Assembly (NCBI RefSeq): GCF_036688685.1
Contig: NZ_JAQQPS010000013.1
Coordinates: 62,001 to 126,000 of the forward strand
Length of the DNA stretch: 64,000 nt
Direction of reading: 5' to 3'
Source of the DNA: JALYUM01 sp036688685
GTDB taxonomy: Bacteria; Pseudomonadota; Gammaproteobacteria; Burkholderiales; Burkholderiaceae_D
In this document: piece by piece, positions 1-8,887 of the stretch
Position numbering within the stretch: position 1 is the first letter of the stretch
Layout of the letters: the number at the start of each line of letters is the position of its first letter
The notes under the pieces: model-generated
The model's database searches: none
Told to the model about the DNA's origin: nothing
The model's input: only the letters and a program-made list of their open reading frames with translations
Made by a program: the position numbers and the translations under genes

Positions 1-892
1 CGGCTTGCTGCTCGGTACGGGAAGAAAGATCGAGGTTGCCCGCGGCAATTTCGCTGGCGCCAACCTGGATGGTTTCGGTCGCATCGTGTATGCCGCCGAT
101 AATGTCCAGCAGGCGCTGCTGCATCCGCTGCATTTCGGCGATCACGCTACCGGTGTCGCCCGGCCTCACAACCAGCGTCATGCTCAAGTCACCGCCGGCA
201 ATGCGGGAAGCGATGTCGACCGCGTAATCCGGTTCACCGCCAAGGCTGTTGGTAATGTTACGCATAATGGCCAACATCATGGCAGACACCACGATCCCGA
301 TCGTCCCCAGGATGGCGCCCAGTTTGATCAGCGTGTTGTAAAAATCGCTTTGCACGTCTTTCAAAAACACGCCGGACGCAAGCACCCAGTCCCAGTTTTC
401 GTCGTAGATCACATAGGTGACCTTGGGGGTGCGGTTGTTGTCGTCGGTCCCAGCCAGGCGCCCCATGTAATTGACGAAGCCGCTCTTGCTGCTCTTCGCG
501 ATTTTAATCATCTCGCGGTAGTAGAGCTTGCCGTCGCTATCTGTGCGCTCGCCAACATTTTTCCCGACAACATCTTTCGACGTGGGATGCATCAGCACCA
601 CGGGGCGGCTGTCAAACACAAAAATATAATTGCCATGGTCGTAGCGCATCGCCGCAATCTGCTGCAGGGCGCGTTGCTGCGCCTCGGCCACGGTGATTTT
701 GCCCGCCACAGCCTCGGCGGCGTAACGCTTGAGAATACCCTCGGCGGCTTCGACAACGTGCTGCAGGCCGGCGCGGCGTTCGTCGAGCATGGTCTGGCGT
801 GTATTGAAGGCAGACCAGCCGGCCAGGATCAGTAAACCCACCCACATGACAGCCAGTGCCAACATCAATTTTGTCTTGATCGTCATCCGCAT
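1..892 (-). CDS. methyl-accepting chemotaxis protein, 3' part cut by window edge
   Basis: This chemoreceptor runs off the left edge, so only about 297 N-terminal residues are present. It begins with MRMTIKTK and a membrane segment (residues about 7-27). A periplasmic sCache_2-type sensor domain follows (HGNYIFVFD, VNYMGRL, WDWVLASGVFLKDV), then a second membrane segment near residue 190. After that come a HAMP linker and the start of the signalling helix (ASEIAAGNLDLSSRTEQQA). sCache_2 receptors bind small ligands and control the CheA kinase; the ligand cannot be read here. An in-frame ATG at 886 is an equally possible start. It lies downstream of the hybrid kinase on the same strand with a 164-base gap. 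Confidence 0.93.
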   Translation of the reverse strand, partial: MRMTIKTKLMLALAVMWVGLLILAGWSAFNTRQTMLDERRAGLQHVVEAAEGILKRYAAEAVAGKITVAEAQQRALQQIAAMRYDHGNYIFVFDSRPVVLMHPTSKDVVGKNVGERTDSDGKLYYREMIKIAKSSKSGFVNYMGRLAGTDDNNRTPKVTYVIYDENWDWVLASGVFLKDVQSDFYNTLIKLGAILGTIGIVVSAMMLAIMRNITNSLGGEPDYAVDIASRIAGGDLSMTLVVRPGDTGSVIAEMQRMQQRLLDIIGGIHDATETIQVGASEIAAGNLDLSSRTEQQA

Positions 893-1056
893 TCAATCGA
901 TTCAGGATCAAAGCGGATTGCGCCTGGCGCCGCCCTGACCGGGGTTGGCCTTCCAGAATTTTCCAGGAGGCAACACCAACAGTAGGCGGCACCAGGGAGC
1001 GTGTCAATACTTGCTTCGACGCTGTTGCCACATGACCACGAAGCGCGACCATGCCG

Positions 1057-3102
1057 TCATTGCATCATCGTCCCCGCGTCGCGCCTGGCCGCCACCGCCT
1101 CAGTAATGCGCAGCAGGTCGTCCATCGCCAGCGGCTTGACCAGGTGCTCGGTGAATTGCGCGGCCTGGGTCAGGTAGCGGTCCTGGTCGCGACCCAGGCC
1201 GGTCAGCGCCACCAGCGGCAGCTGCTTGCCGCGCGCGGTGCCGCGGATGGTCAGCGCCACCTGGATGCCGCTGATGTCGGGCAGCCCCAGGTCGAGGAAA
1301 GCCAGGTCGAACGCCTGCTCGGCGGCCAGGCGCACCGCGTCGCGCCCGTTGAAAGCGGTGACGGCCTGGTGCCCCAGCGCGTCGAGCAGCGCCGCCAGGG
1401 TCTGGGCGCCGTCGGCGTTGTCGTCTACCACCAGCACTTTTAAACCGCGCGCCGGCGGCGTCGGTGTGGCGTGCGGCAGGGGCAGATCGGCTTGCGGGCG
1501 CCCCAGCGGCAAGCGCACCGTGAAACAGGCGCCCTGGCCCAGTCCGGCGCTGTGGACGGCCACGCTGCCGCCATGCAGTTCCACCAGTTGCCGCACCAGC
1601 GACAGGCCAATCCCGAGCCCGCCCTGGGCCTGCACGCCGGTCGGATTGACCTGCACGAACAAGTCGAAAATGTCACGCATCGCCTCTTCGGTCAGGCCGA
1701 TGCCCTGGTCGGCCACCTTGATCTCCACGTGCTTGCCGTTGGCGCGCGCCTGGATCGCCACCGGCGCGCCTCGCGGCGAGTATTTCGACGCATTCGTGAG
1801 CAAATTGGAAAACGCCTGCACCAGGCGCAGGGCGTCTGCATCGAGCCAGGCGTCCTCGTGGGGCAGCTCCACGCTGAGCGCTTGCCGGCGCGCATCGAGC
1901 AGCGGTTTGCTTGCCTCCACCGCCTGATCGATCACGTGGCGCAGCTGCACGCGGGCGCGCTCGATGGCCAGCTTGCCGGAACTGATGCGCCCCACTTCCA
2001 TCAGGTCGCCCACCAGGCTGGCCAGCTGGGCCACCTGGCGCTCGATCACGCCGCGCGCCTTCTCGCGCACGGCCGGCTGGTCGGACAAGCCCAGCAGTTG
2101 CACCGCCGACGAAATCGGCGCCAGCGGGCCGCGCAATTCGTGCGCCAGCGTGGCCAGGTATTCGTTCTTGCGCAGGTCGGCTTTTTCCAGCATCGCCCCG
2201 TCCAGGCGCAACTGGCGCGCCTCCCGTTCACGCTCGGTGTGGTCGGTGGAAATCGTCAGCACCGTTTCGACCCGGCCATCGGGGCCGAACGACGGCAGCG
2301 CGCGCGTGATATAGAAACGCTCGACGCCGTCCGCGCCGACATGGGCGAAATCAAATTCGCGCATGGTGCCGTTGCGGATCACGTCTTCCAGTACGGCGCT
2401 CCAGCGCGCGGCCAGCACCGGGTCGAGCCCGAGTTCCTCGTGGGTTTTACCGAGGAACCAGGCGGCCGGCTGCCCGGTCAGCGCCTCGATGCGCGGCGAG
2501 ACGAACAGGCAGCGGCGCTGGCGGTCGTAGCGGTTGATGATATCGGGCAGGTTGGCGGCGACCGTGGCGAGATCGAGTTCGCGCTGGCGCGTGGCGTGCA
2601 CGGCCTCGGTGGTTTCGGTGATGTCGATCACGGCGCCGTTCAGGGCGGCCGGGCGGCCGTCGGCGCCGTAGGTGGCGCGCCCGCTGCCACGCACGTAGCG
2701 CAGCGCACCGTCGGGCAGCTGCACCCGAAAGCGCACCAGGTAGTCGCTGCGGCTGGACAGAGCCAGGTCGACGGCGGCGTCGACCGTGTCCAGGTCCTGT
2801 GGGTGGATGCGCGCGCGGAACATGGCATGGCTGGCCGGCAGGGCCGGGTCGTAGCCGAAGATCGCGTAATGGTGTTGCGACCAGGTCAGCGTATCGGTCG
2901 CCATGTTCCAGAAGTACAGGCCGATGCCGGCCGAGTCGGTGACGTGTTCGAACGCATCGAGACGACTGGCGAGATCGACGCGGCGCTCATTGCGCACGCG
3001 CCGCCCGGGCCGCTGCGCGCGCCCAACGCGGCCCGCCGTCAGCGCCGACGCCACACCGCCCAGAAACCACAACGCAGGCGCCGCCAGCTTGCTCCACCGC
3101 AT
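1057..3102 (-). CDS. PAS-domain hybrid sensor histidine kinase with C-terminal receiver
   Basis: This 681-residue hybrid kinase has a short hydrophobic N-terminus (residues 8-23), two PAS/PAC domains (about 50-165 and 175-290), a HisKA domain with the phosphorylated His321 in HELRGPLAP, and an HATPase domain with NLLTNASKYSP, DQGIGL and GLGIGLSLVRQL boxes. The C-terminal receiver starts at KVLVVDDNADG and has the phospho-acceptor Asp in FLDLGLPD and the conserved Lys in LVKPL. No separate response regulator is adjacent, so phosphate is presumably passed to its own receiver or to a distant partner. PAS ligands are unknown. A chemoreceptor follows downstream on the same strand. Confidence 0.94.
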   Translation of the reverse strand: MRWSKLAAPALWFLGGVASALTAGRVGRAQRPGRRVRNERRVDLASRLDAFEHVTDSAGIGLYFWNMATDTLTWSQHHYAIFGYDPALPASHAMFRARIHPQDLDTVDAAVDLALSSRSDYLVRFRVQLPDGALRYVRGSGRATYGADGRPAALNGAVIDITETTEAVHATRQRELDLATVAANLPDIINRYDRQRRCLFVSPRIEALTGQPAAWFLGKTHEELGLDPVLAARWSAVLEDVIRNGTMREFDFAHVGADGVERFYITRALPSFGPDGRVETVLTISTDHTEREREARQLRLDGAMLEKADLRKNEYLATLAHELRGPLAPISSAVQLLGLSDQPAVREKARGVIERQVAQLASLVGDLMEVGRISSGKLAIERARVQLRHVIDQAVEASKPLLDARRQALSVELPHEDAWLDADALRLVQAFSNLLTNASKYSPRGAPVAIQARANGKHVEIKVADQGIGLTEEAMRDIFDLFVQVNPTGVQAQGGLGIGLSLVRQLVELHGGSVAVHSAGLGQGACFTVRLPLGRPQADLPLPHATPTPPARGLKVLVVDDNADGAQTLAALLDALGHQAVTAFNGRDAVRLAAEQAFDLAFLDLGLPDISGIQVALTIRGTARGKQLPLVALTGLGRDQDRYLTQAAQFTEHLVKPLAMDDLLRITEAVAARRDAGTMMQ

Positions 3103-3301
3103 AGGTCGATCCTCAGGTAACGATTCGTCCCATTATCCCCGGATTCGCCTGCTCAAGTACAGCATGTCGACGACACAAGGCTGGCGGCGCGATTCTCGCG
3201 CATCAGGCCGGAACTTCGCGCCAGCGCCGCTCTCTAACTCACGAGCGCATCCCTATGTGTTCAAGCGGACTTTTGACACTGCAGGCAACCAGGAGATCGA
3301 C

Positions 3302-3661
3302 ATGGCGACAAGCAAAGAAAACGGCAAGAGCGCAGGCGGCAACACCCAAAAAAGCGGCACCGGCAACGGCACGCCGGCCAAGCGCGGATTTGCGGCAATG
3401 GATGAAAACCAGCAGCGCGAAATAGCCAGCAAGGGCGGCCAGGCGGCCCACCAGAAAGGCACGGCGCACGAATTCGATTCGGAAGAAGCGCGCCGCGCCG
3501 GGCAAAAAGGCGGTGTCGCGGTCAGCCGCAACCGCGAACACATGGCCGATATCGGCCGCAAGGGCGGCGAAAGCCGCCAGTCGGCCAGCCGCGCCGCGGC
3601 CGGCCATGGCGCTGGCAATGCGGGCAGCGACAAGGGCGGGCGCCAGGGCAGCAAAGAATAA
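3302..3661 (+). CDS. KGG-repeat stress-induced protein
   Basis: This 119-residue, very hydrophilic Gly/Lys-rich protein contains three KGG units: REIASKGGQAAH, ARRAGQKGGVAV and MADIGRKGGES. This is the stress-induced bacterial acidophilic repeat found in GsiB, YciG and ConG-type proteins. Such proteins are linked to general stress, desiccation and stationary-phase tolerance and have no known enzyme activity. The ATG at 3302 is chosen because AGGAG lies at 3291-3295 with correct spacing; upstream in-frame ATGs lack such a site. A strong terminator follows 22 bases after the stop, so it is probably monocistronic. Confidence 0.9.
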   Translation: MATSKENGKSAGGNTQKSGTGNGTPAKRGFAAMDENQQREIASKGGQAAHQKGTAHEFDSEEARRAGQKGGVAVSRNREHMADIGRKGGESRQSASRAAAGHGAGNAGSDKGGRQGSKE

Positions 3662-3682
3662 TTGTGTGCCACGCATGGCGGG

Positions 3683-3710
3683 GGCCGGGCGCACGCCCGG
3701 CCTTTTTATT
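3683..3710 (+). terminator. rho-independent terminator after the KGG gene
   Basis: A perfect 8-bp stem (GGCCGGGC / GCCCGGCC) with a 4-base loop is followed by TTTTTATT. Confidence 0.85.
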
Positions 3711-3774
3711 GCCGGCTGCAGCGCTGCGCTGCCCCCTGTGCTACATTGCGGTCCCCATTCCTACCCGTAAGCGC

Positions 3775-4296
3775 ATGACCGCCATTCTCAAATACCTCGG
3801 CGCCTACCCCGAGCAAACCCGGGCGCAGGTGGCCCGCCTGATCGAACAGGAACGCCTGGCCGATGTGCTGCGCGAGCGCTATCCCGACGCGCATGGCATC
3901 CGCACCGACAAGGCGCTGTACGGTTACGTCCAGGATTTGAAGGATACCTACCTGAGGAATGCCGACCCGGTCGCCAAAGTCGCCTATGACAGCAAGATCC
4001 AGGTCGTACAGCAAGCGCTCGGCCTGCACACGGCCATCTCGCGCGTGCAGGGCGGCAAGCTAAAAGCAAAGCACGAAATCCGCATCGGCACCGTGTTCCG
4101 CGACGCGCCCGAACCATTCCTGCGCATGATCGCCGTTCACGAACTGGCCCACTTAAAAGAAAAGCAACACGACAAGGCTTTCTACAAATTATGTTGCTGG
4201 ATGGAGCCGCACTACCACCAGTACGAATTCGACGTGCGCCTCTATCTGACCCAGCTCGAGCTCTCCGGCGTGCGCCTCTGGGCACTGCCGGGCTGA
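3775..4296 (+). CDS. YgjP-like zinc metallopeptidase-domain protein
   Basis: This 173-residue protein carries the gluzincin-type motif HELAHLKEKQHD near residue 122, followed by the typical FYKLCCWMEPHYHQYE tail of the YgjP/DUF45 (M48-like, SprT-related) family. The two histidines and the glutamate of HELAH would bind zinc. Family members are annotated as metal-dependent hydrolases, but their physiological substrates are poorly defined. No signal peptide is seen, so it should be cytoplasmic. The ATG at 3775 is preferred to an upstream extension that runs through the terminator of the preceding gene. Confidence 0.85.
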   Translation: MTAILKYLGAYPEQTRAQVARLIEQERLADVLRERYPDAHGIRTDKALYGYVQDLKDTYLRNADPVAKVAYDSKIQVVQQALGLHTAISRVQGGKLKAKHEIRIGTVFRDAPEPFLRMIAVHELAHLKEKQHDKAFYKLCCWMEPHYHQYEFDVRLYLTQLELSGVRLWALPG

Positions 4297-4476
4297 CCCG
4301 TCACGCGCCTCAAGTTAATAGTGCCTAAAATACAATATTTTCACCTTTAAGTAACAAAATAGCCTCTTTGTTTCTGTAATCACAAGAAACTTGTCGACAG
4401 GCAATACCGCAACGGTTACAGTCATGTACTTACCGTTTGTGTCCCTGCGCGCGATTTTGCGCGGTCCTGCCTAGCC

Positions 4477-5724
4477 ATGATTTTTCAATTTTCCTCCCTG
4501 TCCGGCATCGCCTGCGCCCTCGCTGCCACGCTGTGCTGCAGCGCCGCGCTGGCCAATGACGTCTCGCCCGGCAGCTGGACGCTGTCCGGGTTCGGCACCC
4601 TCAGCGCCGTGCATGCGAATACCGATCAGGCCGATTTCACCAGTTCGGTACTCAAAGGCCGTGGCGCCGGCGCCAGCGGGCGCTGGAGCGCCGACGTCGA
4701 CTCGCGCCTCGGCCTGCAGCTCAACATGGCCCTGGCGCCAGAATGGTCCGCCGTGCTGCAACTGGTCAGTGAACAGCGTTACGACAACAGCTACCGTCCG
4801 CAAGTGGAATGGGCCAGCGTGAAATACCAGGTCACGCCCGACCTCGCCGTGCGCGTCGGGCGCGTGTCGCTGCCGGTCTTCATGGCCGCCGAACACCGCA
4901 AGGTGGGCTACATCTACAGCGCCGTGCGCCAGCCGAACGAGGTGGCGGGCGGCCTCCCGATCACCAGCGGCGACGGCGCCGACCTGTCGTGGCGCTGGCA
5001 CACGGGCGACGTGCGCCACACCACGCGCATCCAGGCCGGCCGCACCGACCTGCCGCTGACCGAAGGGGTGCGCGCGCGCGCCAGCGGCATCGCGGGCCTC
5101 GCACACAGTGTCGACGTGGGCAGCTTCAGCGCGCGCGGCGCGGTCATCGGCGGGAACGTCACGGTCAACCTGGCCGACCCCTTGTTCGCCGCGCTCAGCC
5201 AGTATGGTCGCGCCGGCGTCAACCTGGCCGAGCGCTATTCGGTGGACCACAAGCGCTTCGTGCTGGTGGCGCTGGGCATGGAATACGACACCGGCGACTG
5301 GTTCGCCACCATCGAAGGCACGCGCCAGCGTTCGCAGTCGCTGCTCGGCACCAACGTCGCACTGGCCGTGGGCGCAGGCTATCGCTGGCGCACCTTCACG
5401 CCGTACGCCGGCTACAGCACCGTGCACGCCCAGAGCGACACCACCACCAGCGGCCTGGCACTGGCTGGCCTGGGACCGCAACTGGCCGCCAGCGGCGCCG
5501 CCCTCAACGCGGCCCTGAACCAGATTCTCATTACCCTGCCCGAACAGTCGACCGCCAGCGTCGGCATGCGCTGGGACGCGCTGGAAAACATCGCCCTGAA
5601 ACTGCAGTGCGAGCGCGTCACACCGCACGGCACCAGCCGCGGCACGCTGAAAAACACGCAGCCGGGGTTCGTATCGGGTCGCCCGATCAATGTGACGAGC
5701 ATCACGCTCGATTTCGTGTTTTGA
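4477..5724 (+). CDS. outer-membrane porin-like protein of a c-di-GMP operon
   Basis: This 415-residue protein has a cleavable signal peptide (cleavage probably after residue 26, ..SAALA-ND). Its long amphipathic beta-strand pattern ends in ITLDFVF, the C-terminal aromatic signature of outer-membrane barrels. It resembles uncharacterised porin-like proteins encoded next to periplasmic binding proteins and c-di-GMP enzymes in betaproteobacteria. It is the first gene of a tight operon: 8 bases separate it from the binding protein, which itself overlaps the GGDEF/EAL gene. The inferred role is solute entry or surface sensing that feeds the downstream signalling enzyme. Substrate specificity cannot be read from the sequence. 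Confidence 0.75.
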   Translation: MIFQFSSLSGIACALAATLCCSAALANDVSPGSWTLSGFGTLSAVHANTDQADFTSSVLKGRGAGASGRWSADVDSRLGLQLNMALAPEWSAVLQLVSEQRYDNSYRPQVEWASVKYQVTPDLAVRVGRVSLPVFMAAEHRKVGYIYSAVRQPNEVAGGLPITSGDGADLSWRWHTGDVRHTTRIQAGRTDLPLTEGVRARASGIAGLAHSVDVGSFSARGAVIGGNVTVNLADPLFAALSQYGRAGVNLAERYSVDHKRFVLVALGMEYDTGDWFATIEGTRQRSQSLLGTNVALAVGAGYRWRTFTPYAGYSTVHAQSDTTTSGLALAGLGPQLAASGAALNAALNQILITLPEQSTASVGMRWDALENIALKLQCERVTPHGTSRGTLKNTQPGFVSGRPINVTSITLDFVF

Positions 5725-5732
5725 GGACGCCC

Positions 5733-6176
5733 ATGACACTGTCCCTACGCCCATTCCTGCCCTTCCTCGCTGCCATCGCCATGCTGGCCGGCGTGCTGCA
5801 CGGCGCCGACGCTGCCGACCTGGTGGTCATTGTCTCGGCGCGCAGCACGGCGCCGATGCTGCGCGCGGGCCAGGTGGCCGCCATCTTCCTCGGCCAGGCG
5901 GCGCAGTTTCCGGACGGCGCCGCAGTCGCCGCCATCGACCAGCCGGTGGGCTGCGCCACCCGCGAAGCGTTTTATGTCCGCGTGGCGTCGAAAACGCCGG
6001 CGCTGCTGAGGGCCTACTGGTCCAGGATGCTGTTCACCGGGCACGGCCAGCCGCCGCGCGAAGTGGACGGCGACGCCGCCGTCAGGAAACTGGTGGCCGA
6101 CACACCGGGCTTGATCGGTTACATCGAACGCACTGCGCTCGATGCCAGCGTGCGCCCGGTGCTGGTGCTGCATTGA
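5733..6176 (+). CDS. small periplasmic PstS-like (phosphate-type) binding protein
   Basis: This 147-residue secreted protein has a signal peptide ending near ..HGADA-ADLVVIVSA. Its pattern, with GQVAAIFLGQ, the REAFYVRV segment and the late GLIGYIE motif, matches short PBP-like domains annotated as phosphate ABC transporter substrate-binding proteins. It is about half the size of true PstS, and no ABC permease or ATPase is nearby, so transport is unlikely. Its stop overlaps the start of the GGDEF/EAL gene by one base. The inferred role is a periplasmic ligand-sensing partner for that membrane enzyme. Confidence 0.75.
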   Translation: MTLSLRPFLPFLAAIAMLAGVLHGADAADLVVIVSARSTAPMLRAGQVAAIFLGQAAQFPDGAAVAAIDQPVGCATREAFYVRVASKTPALLRAYWSRMLFTGHGQPPREVDGDAAVRKLVADTPGLIGYIERTALDASVRPVLVLH

Positions 6177-8887
6177 TGGCGCCGGACGCGCCCACCCGCG
6201 CCGGCAAGGCCGCCCGCCCGCGCCTGGCCCTCGCGCTCGACACCCACATCTCGCTGCCGCTGTTCGCGCTGGTGCTGCTGGTGGCGGTCTGGATCGTCAC
6301 CTTCCACTTCATTGGCGTGGCGCGCGAACATGCCATCGCGGCGGCGCGCGCCGCCGCCCGCGAGCACGTCGATACGTATGAAGCACAGCTGGGCCGCAAC
6401 CTGGCCAGTATCGACCAGACGCTGAAAGTGCTGAAATACGCGGTCGAAATCAATGGCCCCGCCGGAGCGCTCGCCGCGCTGCGCGAGCAAGCACTGCTGC
6501 CGTCAACCCTCGTATTCGTCGTCAGCGTGGCCGACAAGAATGGCAGCGTGGTGGCCAGCAATCCTTACATGCGCCCGATCAACGTGGCGCGCGAGCGCTA
6601 TTTCACCATCCACCGCGACCAGCCCACCAGCGCGCCTTTCATCAGCCAGACCATGCGTGATGAGGCCGATCCGGAACCACACCTGCACTTCACTCGGCGC
6701 CTGAACGACGCCGCGGGCGCGTTTGCCGGCATCGCCATTATCGAAGCCGACCCGGCCTATTTCACCAGCGCGTACGAGCAGGCGCGCCAGGGCCAGCATG
6801 GTGCACTGGGACTGATCGGCAATGACGGCATTGCGCGCGCGCTGCGCGTGGGCGAGCAGCTCTCCTGGGGCACAGTCGTGCCCGTCGCCACGGCACGCGA
6901 CGACGTGGTTTCCCTTGGCGCCGACCTGCCCGACCGGGTGCCGCGCTACACCGCCATGCGCCGCCTGCACGGCTTCGACGTGACGGCCATGGTGGCGCTG
7001 GCGCAGGATGAGCAGCTGGCGCCCTACCGCAAGCTGCGCGCCAATTACCTGTTGGCCGCCAGCGGCGCCAGCGCCGCATTGGCCCTGATCGTGGCGCTGG
7101 TCGCGACCTGGTCGTGGCAACTGGCGCGCACCCGCCGCGGCGTGCGGCGGGCGAAGGAAACCTATGCCGCCGCATCCGAAGCGAGTCCCGACGCATTTTT
7201 CGTGATCCGCAGCGTGCAGGGCGCCGACGGCGACATCGTCGACTTCATCGCCGAGGACATCAACAGCCGCGCTGAAGCCCTCACAGGCCTGACCAAAGCG
7301 GCCATCGCCGGTCGGCATCTGGCTGAGGTGTTGCCGGCCTACCGCAAGCACGGCATCTTCGACGACCTGAAGCAGGTAGCGCAGAGTGGCCGGGCCAGCG
7401 AAACGGAATGGCAGAGCGACCGCACCACGCCAGACCGGCGCTGGCTGCAACGCCAGGTGGTGCCCGTCGAGAGCGGCCTGGTGATCATCGTGCGCGATAT
7501 CACCGAACGCAAGATGACCGAACAGCGCATCTTCCACATGGCGCATCACGACGAGCTGACCGGCCTGCCAAACCGCCTGCTGGTGCGCCAGTGCCTTGAG
7601 CGCGCCATCCTCGGCGCCGCGCCGAAACACACGGGCGTGGCGCTCGCCTTCATCGACCTCGACGGGTTCAAGCTCGTCAACGACGGCCTCGGCCACAACG
7701 CCGGCGACGAACTCTTGAAGATCGTCGGCGCGCGCATGCAGGCCTGCATGCGTCGCAAGGATACCCTCGGGCGCTTCGGCGGCGATGAATTCGTGATTGT
7801 GATGCCGGTGGCGAGCGACGATGCACTGGCGCTGGCGCCGCTGCTGGACAAAATCCGCCGCGCCGTCAACGAACCGGTGCTGCTCAACGGCCAGTCGGTC
7901 CAGGTCAGCTGCAGCATGGGCGTGGTGATGTACCCGCGCGACGGCCTGGACGCGAGCACGCTGTTGATGAACGCCGACGCGGCGATGTACCGGGCCAAGG
8001 AGCTGGGCCACAATAATTTCCAGTTCTATGCGCGCGAGATGAATGCCAGCGTCGAACAAAAACTGGTGCTGCTCGACGGCCTGCGCACGGCCCTCGATAC
8101 CGCGCTCGGTCTTGCCCGCGGCCCGTCCCAGCTAAGCCTGGTGTACCAGCCAAAGATCGACCTGCGCAGCGGGCGCATGTTCGGCGTCGAAGCGCTGCTG
8201 CGCTGGGACCACCCGGAGTTCGGTGCCATTTCGCCCTTGCGCTTCATCCCCCTTGCCGAGGAGAGCGGCATGATCGTGGCGCTGGGCGACTGGGTGGTGC
8301 GCACCGCGTGCCGCCAGAACCAGGCCTGGCGCGACGCCGGACTCGATCCGATTACCATCTCGGTGAACGTGTCGCCGCGCCAGTTCGAAGAGCCTGCGCT
8401 GGTCGAGCGCATTGCCGCCGCCCTCGCGCACAGCGCCCTGGCGCCGCAAGGGCTGGAACTGGAAGTGACGGAAAGCCTGATCATGCGCGACCTGGTGCAA
8501 TCGGTCGACAAGATGCGCGCATTGAAAGCGATGGGCATGTCGCTGTCGATCGACGACTTCGGTACTGGCTATTCGAGCCTGTCGGCGCTGAAATCGTTTC
8601 CGATCAGTACACTTAAAATCGACAAATCGTTCATCCGGGACGTGGTCGACAGCGCCGACGACCAGGCCATCACGATGGCCGTCATCTCGCTGGCGCACAA
8701 GCTCAATTTACGCGTGATTGCCGAAGGCGTCGAGACCGAGCAACAGCGCACCTTCCTGCGCAGTCACGATTGCGACGAGATGCAGGGCTACCTGTTCAGC
8801 CCACCGGTGCCGGCCGCGCGCATCGCCAGCCTGCTGGCCACGCAGGCCGACGCCAAGGCCGGCAAGGCACCCGCCATGCAGCCCTAG
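6176..8887 (+). CDS. membrane Cache-PAS-GGDEF-EAL c-di-GMP enzyme
   Basis: This 903-residue protein has membrane segments near residues 22-45 and 288-310 that flank a periplasmic Cache/PDC-type sensor. A PAS domain (about 335-445) and GGDEF and EAL domains follow. The GGDEF signature GRFGGDEF (near residue 534) is intact, which indicates diguanylate cyclase activity. The EAL domain keeps VEALLRW (near 671), DDFGTGYSSL, KIDKSFI and IAEGVET, which indicates phosphodiesterase activity. It could therefore make or degrade c-di-GMP. The ATG at 6176 shares its A with the preceding TGA, so translation is coupled. An in-frame TTG at 6173 is a minor alternative. The stop overlaps the convergent LOG gene in a CTAG. 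Confidence 0.93.
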   Translation: MAPDAPTRAGKAARPRLALALDTHISLPLFALVLLVAVWIVTFHFIGVAREHAIAAARAAAREHVDTYEAQLGRNLASIDQTLKVLKYAVEINGPAGALAALREQALLPSTLVFVVSVADKNGSVVASNPYMRPINVARERYFTIHRDQPTSAPFISQTMRDEADPEPHLHFTRRLNDAAGAFAGIAIIEADPAYFTSAYEQARQGQHGALGLIGNDGIARALRVGEQLSWGTVVPVATARDDVVSLGADLPDRVPRYTAMRRLHGFDVTAMVALAQDEQLAPYRKLRANYLLAASGASAALALIVALVATWSWQLARTRRGVRRAKETYAAASEASPDAFFVIRSVQGADGDIVDFIAEDINSRAEALTGLTKAAIAGRHLAEVLPAYRKHGIFDDLKQVAQSGRASETEWQSDRTTPDRRWLQRQVVPVESGLVIIVRDITERKMTEQRIFHMAHHDELTGLPNRLLVRQCLERAILGAAPKHTGVALAFIDLDGFKLVNDGLGHNAGDELLKIVGARMQACMRRKDTLGRFGGDEFVIVMPVASDDALALAPLLDKIRRAVNEPVLLNGQSVQVSCSMGVVMYPRDGLDASTLLMNADAAMYRAKELGHNNFQFYAREMNASVEQKLVLLDGLRTALDTALGLARGPSQLSLVYQPKIDLRSGRMFGVEALLRWDHPEFGAISPLRFIPLAEESGMIVALGDWVVRTACRQNQAWRDAGLDPITISVNVSPRQFEEPALVERIAAALAHSALAPQGLELEVTESLIMRDLVQSVDKMRALKAMGMSLSIDDFGTGYSSLSALKSFPISTLKIDKSFIRDVVDSADDQAITMAVISLAHKLNLRVIAEGVETEQQRTFLRSHDCDEMQGYLFSPPVPAARIASLLATQADAKAGKAPAMQP

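Noticed and set aside
5..835. Long plus-strand open frame across the chemoreceptor
   Set aside because: It is the antisense shadow of a high-GC gene; the minus strand encodes clear Cache and HAMP motifs.
1471..3120. 549-residue plus-strand open frame opposite the hybrid kinase
   Set aside because: The His/Gln/Arg-rich composition is typical of an antisense shadow; the kinase motifs on the other strand are complete.
4370..4390. GTTTCT...AGAAAC inverted repeat upstream of the porin gene
   Set aside because: Six-bp arms with a nine-base gap are expected by chance in AT-rich leaders, and no promoter is clearly placed around it.
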